The notes under the pieces are model-generated. The model worked only from the letters and a program-made list of their open reading frames with translations, was not told the DNA's origin and did no database searches. DNA of 64,000 nt, from positions 9,119,001-9,183,000 of the forward strand of contig NC_134025.1 of NCBI RefSeq assembly GCF_964204645.1, written 5' to 3'. This document shows, piece after piece, positions 13,928 to 25,663 of this stretch. The position numbers were made by a program, and so were the translations under genes. Each line of letters opens with the position of its first letter. Within the stretch, counting starts at the first letter, position 1. This DNA is from Tubulanus polymorphus. Lineage: Eukaryota > Nemertea > Palaeonemertea > Tubulaniformes > Tubulanidae.

Positions 13928-14851
13928 CTAATTTCCTGTCATATACGCATACGCCGCCATGGCGGATAAAAGCGCGGAGATCATGGCAAATTGCCGCCGT
14001 TCAGCGTAATTGCAGAGTTGAGCCTGACAACAGTAGATCTTTTGGAATGTGGACGTAGTATCCTCCGTGCAATCAACAGCGCATCCGTAATTCATGGTTT
14101 GGACTCGAGTTGTCGAATTTTTTGATACTACTTTCTGAAACGAAAATTTAAAAAAAAAGTTTAAGAATGATTTTGTGATGAAATAAGCGGCGTTCACGCG
14201 ACAACTAGTTAAACCGGTTTAAATGGTTCCGTACCTGGTCCGGTCTAGATTTGGACCGGACCAAATCTGAGTGTACACACGTTGCTAAATTGGCTACAAA
14301 TTGGTATGACTGGACCCGCAAAATGTCGCAAAAGTACTTTACCTCGAAATTCATATCTAAATGATAGATTTATAAGGCCCTGGCAGTTTTATTTGAACAA
14401 TTCTGATGATTGCGGTTTATGTATATCTGGACCCATCAATCTAAGAAAGGTTCTATGTAATTTTCAAATCAATTATACTAACGCTTATATTGACACCTTA
14501 GCCTAAAAATGAAGTCTATAGGCCAGGAAGCAAAACCATGAAGATCTTCAATTTAATTACAAATCTATGTATCTAAGCTAGCACGTAAGAGGTTTTGTGA
14601 ATATGAACTTACTTTACAAAATACACCTTCGCAAACTTTAGCATTTAAATGAAGACAGTTTGTTGCGCTATTCACACATTGTCTGTGGTGACATATCACG
14701 GTATTTGCACTATGAGCTGGAAACAACGAAAGAAAATCAGTAATTGCTTCTCAATTTGACAAGGTTAGGTAAAGCATTGACTCTAAAACGTACCTGATAA
14801 TATAAGAGAAAACAAAAATATCAAGCGTATAAGTAACAATTTCTCATTCAT
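13928..14851 (-). CDS. Ly6/uPAR (three-finger fold) GPI-anchored protein, no named ortholog
   Basis: Three exons on the minus strand, 14851-14794, 14716-14613 and 14134-13928, give 122 aa. Residues 1-22 are a clear signal peptide (hydrophobic LIFLFSLILSA). The mature part has ten cysteines (C28, C33, C40, C48, C53, C72, C76, C89, C90, C95) and ends in CC-x4-CN, the diagnostic Ly6/uPAR finish. One N-glycosylation sequon lies at N60. A hydrophobic tail (about 103-119) with no charged residues after it suggests GPI-anchor processing just after the domain. The first pair, C-x4-C, is wider than the usual C-x2-C. Such proteins are cell-surface modulators or adhesion molecules, and family members diverge fast, so function cannot be inferred. 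It is head-to-head with the PAN-like gene. The exon model rests on consistent phases, acceptors and cysteine pattern. Confidence 0.83.
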
Positions 14852-15709
14852 GATACCAAATCCTCCTTAAATATCTGTGTACGCAAGTATTTTTAACTTA
14901 TTTCCAAAGCTATCAAATATTATTATCATATATATATACAATTTTGCCTCTGTCACCGCCGCCGTCTTGATATGTGTATATATATATATAGAGTACCACC
15001 AAATGTTTTCACGATTTATACAATGAACTTTTCTGTGTACTGCCTGTATATGAATACTCGTTTTCAATTTCTATATGCGTGTATCAATGGAACAGTGGGT
15101 GAATAAAAAATGTATTTCTTTATTCAGAATAGACACACGTAAGATCTACGAGCAAAATTGTTCGTAGGTAAGATCAACCAGTTCCTTACAATAATAACCT
15201 GGGCCCAGTTCCACAGTTCTGAGTTAAGATTTGACTCTTTGAGAGTGGACTCATTGAAAATGAACTGATTTCAACTCAGAGTTATCTCTAACTCACAACT
15301 GGTGGAACTGGTTCCCGAACGTTATCAGACTTAGGCACTCTTGGCGGTGCAGAATGTTTCTAAATGTGAAAGTGTAATCATATTAGTCAATATATTTCTA
15401 TAATTTCTAATTTCTAAAATTAGGAGAATTTTCATTATTTATTCATTATATCAAGTTAATGATCTCGATGCTGGTACCACTTTAGTACCTAAAAATCGTT
15501 AATAATTTCAACGTGTCAATGATACACCGGCCAAAATAACTCAGTTTGTCCAATTAAAACTAAATCGACGGGGATTTCATGCTTCAGTTTTTGTCTGTAT
15601 ATATGTTAATTAACCAATTATTTTTTTCCGGGATTTCTACTTATATATTTGGTTCAGTGATTAGTCACTTTATCTGGTGACTGATGTAAGAGCGATTCGG
15701 TTGGACATT
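14852..15709. promoter_or_regulatory. Spacer between divergent Ly6-like and PAN-like genes
   Basis: 858 bp between the two start codons. It contains TA-rich runs near 14929 and 14978 and a ~115 bp hairpin-type element (15201-15316). The last ~150 bp before 15710 presumably hold the PAN-like gene's promoter, but no core motif is obvious. Confidence 0.4.
15201..15316. mobile_element. Short foldback element, GGGCCCAGTTCCACAG type
   Basis: The segment starts GGGCCCAGTTCCACAG and ends CTGGTGGAACTGGTTCCC, imperfect reverse complements; internal GAGTTAAGATTTGACTC and AACTCAGAGTTATCTC also pair loosely. Similar ~90-115 bp units occur at 27275-27385, 29161-29269, 56292-56380 and 62791-62905, so I read it as one member of a small non-autonomous family. 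Confidence 0.6.
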
Positions 15710-16612
15710 ATGTTTAAACTATCGTTTGTCCTCACTGTTTGCTATCTTCTTTATATACCCATCGATAGTTCAGGAGAAGGTAAAGAAAAAGGATGGAATA
15801 TTATGATTTTATGACAACCCATCGTATCAAAGACCGATTTTGTTTTGTTTTTTCTAGCCCAGGTAGAATGCGATCCTGGTTTGTGGTTGAAATGGACGGT
15901 TTACCCTGGCCGGTTCATTTCTGATTACAATGATCGGGGATATAACGATATGACCATAAAGCAATGTGAAATTGCGTGTTTAACCGAAGAAACCTTTAAA
16001 TGTCTTTCGGCGGATTATAACAAGAACAATTCGTTGTGCAATTTGTCCAGTGTCAATAAAAAAGTGGCACCATCAAAATTTGAAATCAGCAAGGCGAAGA
16101 TGGGCGACGATAATTCGGACTTCGTATTGCATCATCTAGAATGGGAGTGTGTAGGTAGGCTAGGTTATGATTATTATGATTTATAGATTCCAATTTTTAG
16201 ATCATATCGACGAAAAGACGTTGAATAGTCGCCTTGTGCATTTTCCTGGCATTGATTGCCATGCGCAAAAAATGAATTGCTCAGCAATCCTGGTTCTTAA
16301 GTCGACAGAAAACAATGTATTCCGCCATTTGTGCCAGTGCATTATTTCAAAATATTTTCACGCGTTTCAGATTCTCCGATGAAAGCTGAAATTTTCGAGG
16401 GATTCAAAGCTGTGAAATCACCATCAAAATCACTGGCAAATGTCGATTCTCTTTTACAATGTTCAATGGAATGCAAAGCGTATCAATCTTGTACGGCTGG
16501 ACAATGGGATATAGAAGAAAAAACATGTGATCTTATTAGTAATGGTGACCTCGAACCAGGAATGATGCAGATGGAAAAAATGACATATTTTAGTTTCAAG
16601 CCAGAAAAATAG
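15710..16612 (+). CDS. Secreted protein with two PAN/apple-like modules
   Basis: Three exons, 15710-15779, 15858-16154 and 16371-16612, encode 202 aa. Residues 1-22 form a signal peptide. The first module (about 28-122) has the pattern C..C..C..C with TIKQCEIACL, KCLSADYN and a late EWECV. The second (123-202) has LLQCSMECK, SCTAGQWD and TCDL. Cysteine spacing and the Q-C-x3-C core are typical of PAN_1/apple modules, which bind protein or carbohydrate partners outside cells. There is no transmembrane helix or other domain, so it is a small extracellular binding protein of unknown partner. Exon boundaries coincide with module boundaries (a phase-1 intron between them), as in exon-shuffled extracellular modules. 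It is divergent from the Ly6-like gene and only 345 bp upstream of SYVN1. I do not recognise a named ortholog. Confidence 0.82.
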
Positions 16613-16957
16613 ATTCACACAGTTCACGCATCTGCCACCTATCGGAATACATTGGTGAACGAAGTGGATCGGGAACTGATTATTTCAAACTGTCTATAAT
16701 AATTATATATTATTCATCCTTCGCAACTTATAATCAATTAATTTGTATAATACATTAGTTTAAATTATGCCTTGCTTCTATCTATAATCTGATCTCGATA
16801 AAATATGTGATTTTAGCATCGGTTTCTCAGCATCGCGCACCGTTCTCTACGCGACACGTTGCATTGCCGCTTCGGGAATCTCCGACGCCGTTACGGGGAT
16901 TGCCGAAGTACACGCCATTACTGACAAGTCATCAGCGATGGAACAAGTACAACAAAA
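16613..16957 (+). promoter_or_regulatory. SYVN1 upstream region and 5' UTR
   Basis: 345 bp between the PAN-like stop and the SYVN1 ATG. The first half is AT-rich (PAN-like 3' end); the last ~140 bp (16820-16957) is clearly richer in CpG (CGCGCACCG, CTACGCGACACG, GACGCCGTTACGG), as expected for a housekeeping promoter/5' UTR. A short upstream reading frame starts at 16938. Confidence 0.55.
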
Positions 16958-16961
16958 ATGA
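16938..16961 (+). promoter_or_regulatory. Upstream ORF overlapping the SYVN1 start codon (ATGA)
   Basis: ATG at 16938 (G at -3, G at +4, a favourable context) is followed by six sense codons (EVQ-type: GAA CAA GTA CAA CAA AAA) and TGA at 16959-16961. The stop overlaps the main ATG (16958-16960). If the transcript begins upstream of 16938, SYVN1 would be translated by leaky scanning or reinitiation. Confidence 0.6.
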
Positions 16962-19900
16962 AGGCTGTTGGTGTTTTATTAACTCTCGGGAGCTTCATGC
17001 TCACCGGGGCTGTGGTAGCTAATGCGTTTTTTCAGAAGAAACAATTTTATCCTTCGGTGGTCTACATCACGAAGTCTAATCCGAGCATGGCGGTGAGTTA
17101 AAGACGCTGAAAAGTGTTAGTGTTGTTACGTGTGAAAATAGTCTGTAAACTTCCTTTTGCCAAATCTAAACTAAGTTGTAACATTGAAAAATACTGAAGT
17201 TGATAAGTTGTAATTAAACATAGACTTATCATTCTAGTAAAGATTTGCATTTTTTGGACAAATTGTTTTTGTGAACAATTATCTGAATTTGATCAAGAAG
17301 AAGGAAAGCTAGCTAATGAAGTTACTTCGTTAATTATTTGAATTTGAGATGGTTCATTTATGTTTGTATTCTGTATGCAATTTTCAGGTTCTTTATGTTC
17401 AAGCATTCGTGTTTGTTATATTGTCTGCTAAATTATTACGAAAATTATTTTTTGGCCAACTGAGAGCTGCTGAATTGGAGGTGAGTTACGGCCGACAGAA
17501 TGTACCGACACATTCATATGATAGATCCCAAGATGACTCAGTCTTTTATATTCTGTATTTCAGCATCTGATTGAGAGATCGTGGTACGCAGTAACGGAGA
17601 CATGTTTAGCGTTCACGGTTTTCCGCGATGATTTTAGTACCCGTTTCGTAGCCATGTTTACTTTACTACTCTTTCTAAAATGTTTCCATTGGTTGGCTGA
17701 AGACAGAGTTGATTATGTAAGTGCAATGAAAATTTCTAAAGCGCCGAGAACCAGCTCTGCAGCTTTTTACCCAGTCCAAATTATGTGAGGCCCATGCATG
17801 TCTACTCTGAGAATGAACTGCAGTTCAGGGTTGCCGCTGACCTGGAAAACCTGGAAAAACTCAGGGAATTCGGATAATGCTATGCTATTGACTGCATGTC
17901 TCTTTATCAGTATGTGATTCAATGAAAAAAAATTGAATGAATTTTGTGTAATTACTCGGAAAGATCAGGGGATTTGTAAATGGGTGGAAAGTGGCCACCC
18001 TGCAGTTCTTGTTTACCAATGAAGTAAACTAGAGTATCAGCGTAGGATACTCTGGTTTAGTTTGAAATGTAGGTAATGTCAATTTGTATTCTTCCACATG
18101 ATTATTGGTTATGTGAAGGCTCATCCAAAATATTTCCATGAAACTAGGCCTGAAATTATAGTTATTTGTTCTTTTCGTTTTTCAGATGGAAAGCAGCCCG
18201 ATGATATCTTGGCTTTTTCACCTTCGAGCTGTTAGTAAGTTAAAAACCCATCCATCCCTCTGAAACTGAAATATTGACATTCAGGTTGATATTTAAGACT
18301 TAATGCTGTATTAATTTTTTCTTTTCTAACTTGCAGGTTTGCTGGTTTTCCTTGGTACCTTAGATCTGTATTTTATAAATCATGCTTATTACAGTACTTT
18401 GATGAAAGGAGCATCCGTTCAACTTGTATTTGGATTTGAGGTGATTACTATGAATTATTCAGTGAACAGTCTGTTGATATCGATTACAAAAATCAATATT
18501 TCCAACGGTTTATCCTTGCGTTTCAGTATGCTGTGCTATTGACAATGCAGGTTTCGATATTAGTTAAATATGTTTTACACACAGTTGATCTTCAAAGTGA
18601 AAATCCGTGGGATAACAAAGCTGTTTATCTGTTATACACTGAACTCATTGTTGGTAAGATTCATCCATTCACTCATTTGATTACAGTAAACTTCGTGCGG
18701 CCTGAAAAACTCTTCTGATAAGTTAGTTCATATATATTTCAATCAATCTAAAAGATCAAAATCAGATTTAAGTGGAAATTCTTAGTGAATCATGATGTTT
18801 AACCAGGGGTGTCACAAGGATTTTTCAATGGGGTCAGAATTAATACAAGCAGAACTTAATGCCATACTTTGCACCCTGTAAGCCAAGCACCCAAGGCAAA
18901 CAAGCATTGCTGAATCCTTGAAATTGCTAGATTATTTGACTCTTAATTGTGGAAGTTCAAAGCTCAACAATGGCATTTTCTGGACCTTTTAAGGCAAAAT
19001 ATCTGAGAAACTTCAGTAATGTAAATTAGTAATGTAAAGATTTAGAACTAAAAAATGCGGAACTAATTTAAAAAGGAGTTGCCCGACCCCCATCTGGTGA
19101 CGCCCATGTTAATGTCTTTTGAGTATATTCTATCTTTCCGTTCATGACCACTAGATAAAAATAGTTGCAGTTTTATGAATTGAGAGCTTGTTTTCTAGGT
19201 GCTGTTAAAGTGTTTTTGTACTCTGCATTTATGGTAATCATGATTAAAGTTCACACATTCCCGTTGTTTGCCATCAGACCCATGTACCTCACCATGCGGT
19301 AAGTAAATTTACACGATGCACGTGAAAATTTAAGGCCTAACTCATTCTGTCCAGATAGTTTATAGTTTCTATCGTGTTTTTAGATCATTTAAGAAGGCGG
19401 TGAATGATGTGTTAATGTCGAGGAGGGCGATCAGGAATATGAATACATTATACCCCGATGCCACGGCTGAAGAACTTCAATCCGGAGATAATGTTTGTAT
19501 TATTTGTCGTGAGGAGATGGTCACCGCATGTAAAAAACTGCCGTGCAACCACATTTTTCATTCGAGTTGTCTGCGTTCATGGTTTCAAAGGCAGCAGACG
19601 TGTCCGACTTGTCGTATGGATGTTTTACGCATACAACAACCTACAGCACCGGCAGCTCAGCCTGCTCCAGTTCAACCTGTACAGCAACAACAACCTAATC
19701 CTAGTATGTAATGTTATGACATTGATCTGCCAATTCTGCATGTAAAGACACACACTTAAAATGCTTAATTTTTCCAAAAGTCAGAATATAGTCTTTCGTG
19801 TAATTGTGAACTTATGAAGAAGTGAATAAGGGGTTTTATCAAACTTGAAAAGGCAGAAGGATATTTACCTTTTAGGTTTAGCGAAGACAGTTGTATTTTA

Positions 19901-22120
19901 ATGTTGCACTGAGAGCACTTGCGAAATATCTAATAGCAATTTAAATGAAAATCTGATATCCTTAGTAAATCCTCTTTTATGCACTTTCATGAGATTGATC
20001 GCCTGTGTTGTTTATTTACAGTGTTTCCTGGTTTTGCGTTTCCTGGTTGGCCTCAAGCTCCACCACAAGTGCCGCCATCCAGTAAGTGTTGTTCATTCTA
20101 TTCTTATCGCACACGTATTTACAATACATCCAGTGATAGATATTAGTATGTATGTGTATATTCTATTGCAGCATCTGGTTCATCAGCATCCACTGCAGCA
20201 ACAACTGCTGCTACTGCTACCAGTATGCCATCAACATCAATGCCTCCATTTACTATGTCGTATTATATGCCTCCATACATGGGTATGGGAATGGGCATGG
20301 GCATGGGCATGGGCTACGGTAAGCAACAAACAAATCAAACATTCTGATATTTAATGAACCCTTTAATAATCTGCTTCCGGTATTTAATAAACCCTTTAAG
20401 ACTAGATATTTCACCCAGCTAGATGCAGGGTTAAGAATCGAGGAATTATACAGAGAATTATGCTTCGAAAAATTCCTATACTGTAATTTTATTAAGTTGA
20501 CTGGTTTGGGGATCTACTAGATATGTTTTGTCAGGAGAGTCATTTTCTAGTTTTATTCTGTAGGAATGCCACCACCACCTATGCCATCGAATGATCTGTC
20601 CAGTCTATCGGATTCAGAACTACGCGCTATGGAAGGCCACGAACGGCAAAATGTTGAGGCGAGAATCGAGTGCCTGCGTAACATACAAACATTATTAGAT
20701 ATGGCAATGGTTCAAATGCAACAATACTATTCTGTATCAACTGTGAATGGGTATGCTTTATAAAGCTTCTTTCAGTATCTTTAGAATTAACCCATAAAAA
20801 ACAGAGAAAGCTTTTCCCAATCAGTGGCTGTGCATAAAGTACGTCTTATGCCCATAGGGGGCAGACTGTTTTTAAGACATATACAAAAACGTACAGAGGA
20901 GGGGTAAAAATCGTGCATACATTTCTAAGGCCGTATGGGGGGTTTATGTTTATAGTATATACTTTGTGCACGAAATGCAAAACAACCATACATGGAGCAT
21001 ACATGGGGGAGGGGTTAAAAATACCCGGAAGTCAAGAGTACCGGTATGTACTATATGCATAGCTGTCATAGAGAGTATTACTCTTTTGGACTATGATTGA
21101 TTCATCCAATCAAATAGAAATGAATCTCCGTTGGTTTTCAGTATCTATGTACCTGGTGCCGCTAATAGGGGTGCTGCCCAGACTGAAACAAGTAGCTCAA
21201 CAACAGCGGAAGGATCGATACCCTCTACAAAGCCTGTCGTAGACAACATCAGCGCGAATGTATCTGATTCAGCCACTAGTGGCGGCGCACGTAGGAAGGA
21301 CAGTGAGTATGGTAATAATGTTTCGAGCACATCGTGAATGGCTGCATATATTTATCGCTAATCGGCTAAAACAGGATACCATGCTTCTCAAGATTCTGAA
21401 GTCCAAATCCTACCCACCCAACCTTATAACCTGAAAAATCTACCTACCTGGTTGCCTATGATCTTTTTTGAAAGATATATACCAAGATATAAGATAATGA
21501 CCTGACATAGTATCTTGACTTATCGACTTGACGTTTTCACTGATTTTAACAAACCGGCTGGCCATTAGATTAGAAGCAAGGTATCTTTTTTCAGCCTCAT
21601 CAGTTTGTTGTGGCTGGCTGACGGTCTCTCTTAAATTCGGGTAAAGATTTGTATTCCGTAATTCTTTTATTCGCGGATAGTGAGCTTTCTTGAATATCTC
21701 TCCTTGGTGTGTGGTTTGATTTTAAACTCGACATCGCTTATATGATATACAGTATACAATAGGTAGTGTTTGTTTCATTGAGAGTGGTTAAGTTGGATGT
21801 GTTGGGACTTACTTATTTCATTAACTGAGAGATGATCAGGAAAATTGAAAACCGTTCCAAAGAAATTAGTCTAGTAAACAGTTAACCTCTTTTAGCACTT
21901 ATTAATGTACCCGTACTTTTTCTGCTAATTTTCAGATTGGGACTTCAGCGATTTAGAGGGCGCAATCGGATTTACGGCCCCGAAAGAATCGACGTTAGAA
22001 GAAATGATCCCAAAATCCGACGACGCGGATATAACGATAAACGAAGTGAGACAAAGACGATTAAATCGATTCGCTTCAGTTGAAACGAGTAAATCGAACG
22101 ATGCATCGAATGACGAATGA
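16958..22120 (+). CDS. SYVN1: SYVN1/HRD1 ER-membrane RING E3 ubiquitin ligase
   Basis: Thirteen exons: 16958-17092, 17388-17480, 17564-17716, 18186-18234, 18337-18440, 18527-18653, 19199-19298, 19384-19703, 20022-20081, 20172-20318, 20564-20750, 21142-21302, 21936-22120, giving 606 aa (human 617). Residues 1-250 form the multi-span membrane part, nearly identical to vertebrate HRD1 in stretches such as ERSWYAVTETCLAFTVFRDD and LLFLKCFHWLAEDRVD. The RING-H2 has all eight ligands: C292, C295, C308, H310, H313, C316, C327, C330. A Pro/Gln/Met-rich linker follows, with GM repeats encoded by ATGGGC hexamers (20288-20313), then the conserved helix ELRAMEGHERQNVEAR seen in vertebrate HRD1, and a charged C-terminus. 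HRD1 retrotranslocates and ubiquitinates misfolded ER proteins with SEL1L and is induced by the unfolded protein response. AATAAA at 22401-22406 probably ends the mRNA. Confidence 0.97.
17826..18002. mobile_element. 177 bp terminal-inverted-repeat element in a SYVN1 intron
   Basis: Ends CAGGGTTGCC...GGCCACCCTG are inverted, and the direct repeat CAGTT flanks both sides (17821-17825 and 18003-18007). CAGGG-type ends recall hAT-derived elements, though those usually make 8 bp duplications; CTGCAGTT (17818-17825 and 18000-18007) would be 8 bp if the ends are redrawn. It has no coding capacity. Confidence 0.55.
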
Positions 22121-22908
22121 ATTTTATCGACATATCGCGCTTCCTTATATCGTATTTGAAAACTTGTCGTTGAAGGTGCACAGCAGCTAAGAGAGAATCT
22201 GGTAATTCAACATCCCAGATTTAATTCAAATAATGAATTGTCATGTGCGTATTTCCGCGGAAATTATGGATCCGACGTATTTGGATGCTGGTTAATGAGT
22301 TTTATCTTGGATTTTATATCAGAGAGCCCGTTCCAAGAACTTGATTACGATGTAACTTGTATTTATTTGTTTGATCCCTTGCGTTCTTAAATGTAAAGGA
22401 AATAAAGTGAAAATAATTCATTGCCTTAAATTTGGATTCTTTTTGGAGGGAATGAAGTCTTATTTATGGAGAATTTGATGCCTTAAAAAATACCACGGAT
22501 TCCCAAATCTTGCTCGTTCTAGTCAGAAAGCACAAACACATTGTGATCCAGCCAAACCTGTTTTTTGTTTGTAACCTAGCTACTGGATAGTCATCATAGA
22601 CAGACAGTACTATCTACAGGGATTCTTAAGAGCTGTCAAATTTAAGTGGCAAGAATCCTCTAAATCAATATGCCTCAATTTGGGTTGAATGTTTTTGTAA
22701 ATAGTGTAAGTAAAAGTGACAACAGAAATACTAAACACGTTGAAACATTATTTGATTTCATCAACTCTGTATTTATTTGTGATAATTGTGAAAATTATAC
22801 AATCGAAGAATTTGTGGAAATAAAGTTGTTACTGAGTTCTGTAAGCACCTCTTTATTGACCTATTTGGATGAATACGCGATTTATTCATGGTCTGACATC
22901 GATTTTCT
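22121..22908. other. SYVN1/FANCL convergent 3' region
   Basis: SYVN1 3' UTR with AATAAA at 22401-22406 on the + strand. On the - strand FANCL has candidate signals read as AATAAA at 22852-22857 (52 bp past its stop) and 22772-22777. An 89-codon + strand frame (22670-22939) overlaps the last FANCL exon in antisense; I do not call it a gene. Confidence 0.5.
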
Positions 22909-25429
22909 TCAGGGTGGCATCTTGACGGTGATGGGCTAAAATAGACAAGACAGTTGCCAAATGATTGACTGGTCACATATCCTCAATTCAGTCCGAAGTC
23001 TTCTTAATTGATTTGTAGTTTAGTCTGGTCTTGTATCGGAAATTTTCTTCATTTCAAATTTTACATACCACACTGCAGTACGGGCATTCGCCAAAAACAA
23101 CGTTGAAACTTTGACGACAGGATGGTAGAGCTTTTAACCACTGAAAGTAGAAAGCTTACAACATATTACCTTGAACTTCTTGCTTGGTGTTTAAATAAGT
23201 GTATGTGCATACCTCGTAAAGACAGGATCGGTGAAAAGGTTGGCCACATCTTGAATCTAAACAAGCTTGTTCTGGTATATTTTCATTTAATCTGTATGTG
23301 TAACAAATTCCGCATTCTACGCTGAAATCCTAAAAAGTCAAGAAATATGTCATAAGAAGATATTTTCAGAGTTAATAGAAAAGTTCCAGACCCTTTGTAC
23401 CTCTTTCTTTGAGTTTGATGGTGATGGAAAATCAACATCTAAAACTGACTTCAGATTCTCCAATAACGGTGTATTTGGATCCCTTTCATGAGACAATAAC
23501 AAGATAACAAGATATTGGTGATACACTGACACAACTATAAAATTAGATTTACACTTAGAACCTGCTTTATTCGGATCATTATTATCAAATGAAATTAATC
23601 TGGTTAATGAGAAATCCAGATCAAACATCATATTCTATAACTATAGATCAGGATGGACTGTAAATAATGTCATGATTATACTGAGCTGGACTAAACAGGT
23701 TTAACTGTAGGCCTACTTCACATAAACATTACATACCACTTTTCAATATTTCTATTCAGTGCATTTCTCAATGGGCTTGTCCCTGAAAATGGTTTGGAAA
23801 TAAAGTTTTAAGTCAATGACTACATGTACATATAGCTGCAAAGATGAACTGTACTATGTACCTACCATGTTCCGGTCCTAGAAACATAAACTCTGGAAGC
23901 GAGCGTGGCTGCCTTGGATCAATATCAATTTGTATCGATACATTGTTACCTGAAATATCATTTAAAATTTCGAATAAAATTCCCACTCCCATCAACCCAG
24001 CATGTGTGATATAAGGACACTCTCAGAAAACGAATTATGGATAGGTGATGGAATCATAATAGTCAAAGTGAGTAATGTACCTAATGCAATTCTGCGTTTA
24101 GTTGACGCTGGTGTTGGTTTTTCTGGTTCGAGAACCCAAGTATTCTTGTCTATTTCTTCAACCATTTTCCAAAATTCTTCATACTGGCTCAATTGGAATT
24201 TAAACAGGCTGTATAGGTCCTGCAGTTTGCAACCCTTCAGAAATTGAAGAGTTTCAGTTATGCCGGTATTACTTAAAAAGATGTGGTATGAAATATACAC
24301 GTTGGCCTACCTCTGTTCTGAATTTTGGCTCAAACCTTGAGGGCAAATCAACTTTCCATGTCGGACTATCAGCTGGATACTGAAAATTAGAAAAACGAGA
24401 TCAGACTTATAAAATGTAGATACTTTGAGTAAAAACGTGAAACTTATTTTTTATTTCTTATCTTACCCTCGAATTAACGCTGATTTCTATAACATGCCGA
24501 ACATTTCTCGAGTCTTTTGCCATCAGATGTATATCTTTGAAATCAGGGTCTACATAAACTAACCTTAAAATGAATACCATACACAGAGTTATAAAACCTG
24601 AATGATAAGATCTGATATCATTAGTACCGGTCTACATGTGTGTAGTATTGCATTGAAATTAGTATAATTGTAAGTGAAATTGGTTTCTTTCAGATCGAAT
24701 CATAGTTTTTGAGTGAAAATTATTCAAAGTTGTTAGATTTCACTCATTCACTAATTGTTAACATTAATTTTAACTCACAACCGTTGGGTCCAAAGGCTAT
24801 ACTTACTTGTCCCATCCTATTTCTTCTATATCTACTATCAGACTTTTATAGAAGCTTGCTGGAGGTATTTTTGTTTGAGTTTTATTATTTTCACCGAGAC
24901 AGTTTGCCTGTAAGAAATGATTTTTGTATTTTTCGGAGAGTGCATTACGCATGACACACTAATCATGGAAATCTAGTCACTCACTTACAATTATACTTTT
25001 TAGTTCAACAAGAAACGCAGCTAAATCTTGACACTCTTCCAGTCTCTATGAGGATATTTAGATGATTAATTCATTTTATTAGATTTCCATTTAGTTGTCA
25101 TTGCTAAATTGAAAACAAGATAACCCCGGAAAATCAATGACCACCTCAATTTGAACCAACCTTTTTAATTACGTCTCGTGAATCTCTTAGTATGTAATCT
25201 AACTGCCATTCAAATGTCATCTTCAGATGTCGAAGGTTATCAGTTTCATACGAAAAGTGCACCTGGAAATACGACCCCTGAAAAAATATTTAGAATATTA
25301 AATACCATCATTTTGCATTCACCAGGAGTTTCTATGCAATGAACTTACGGAAACACATAGGAAACCGCTATATTGGGTTTTTTCCACATTTTGGGGCAAA
25401 AGTAATGGGCATATTGCCTGTACTTCCAT
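22909..25429 (-). CDS. FANCL: FANCL, Fanconi anaemia E3 ubiquitin ligase
   Basis: Thirteen minus-strand exons: 25429-25349, 25277-25161, 25045-24989, 24907-24807, 24563-24467, 24379-24311, 24234-24081, 23949-23866, 23782-23737, 23482-23401, 23329-23213, 23140-23069, 22935-22909, giving 367 aa (human 375). The N-terminus has CPLLLPQN as in human FANCL. The central double-RWD part contains SFYKSL..GWDKLVYVD, YPADSP, EEIDKNTWVLEPEKP and RRIALGNNVSI. The C-terminal RING has eight ligands (C302, C305, C319, C324, H329, C332, C354, C357) and Trp336 just after H-x2-C, matching the E2-contact region. FANCL is the catalytic subunit that, with UBE2T, monoubiquitinates FANCD2-FANCI in interstrand crosslink repair. 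The exon 7 acceptor (24234) has an in-frame alternative 12 nt downstream. It is tail-to-tail with SYVN1 and head-to-head with GCH1. Confidence 0.97.
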
Positions 25430-25663
25430 CCTTGATTTTGACCATAGAACTGTTTTGATAGATATCGATAACCAGGCGGTGCTGCTACCTAGCGGCAATT
25501 ACAGTAACAATACCTGTAACAGAGTACATAAAAATATAAAATTCAGCGTTATTCGGAGTTTTAAAGAGAAATGAATCTTGGCCATGGAATAGTTGGTATC
25601 TAATCGATAATGCTTGGGAAATGTATATATTTCAGCATCGGATACAAGCCAAATAACCTTTAA

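Noticed and set aside
22670-22939. 89-codon + strand frame with an ATG, between SYVN1 and FANCL
   Set aside because: It overlaps the last FANCL exon and FANCL 3' UTR in antisense, has no recognised domain and no splice or promoter support.
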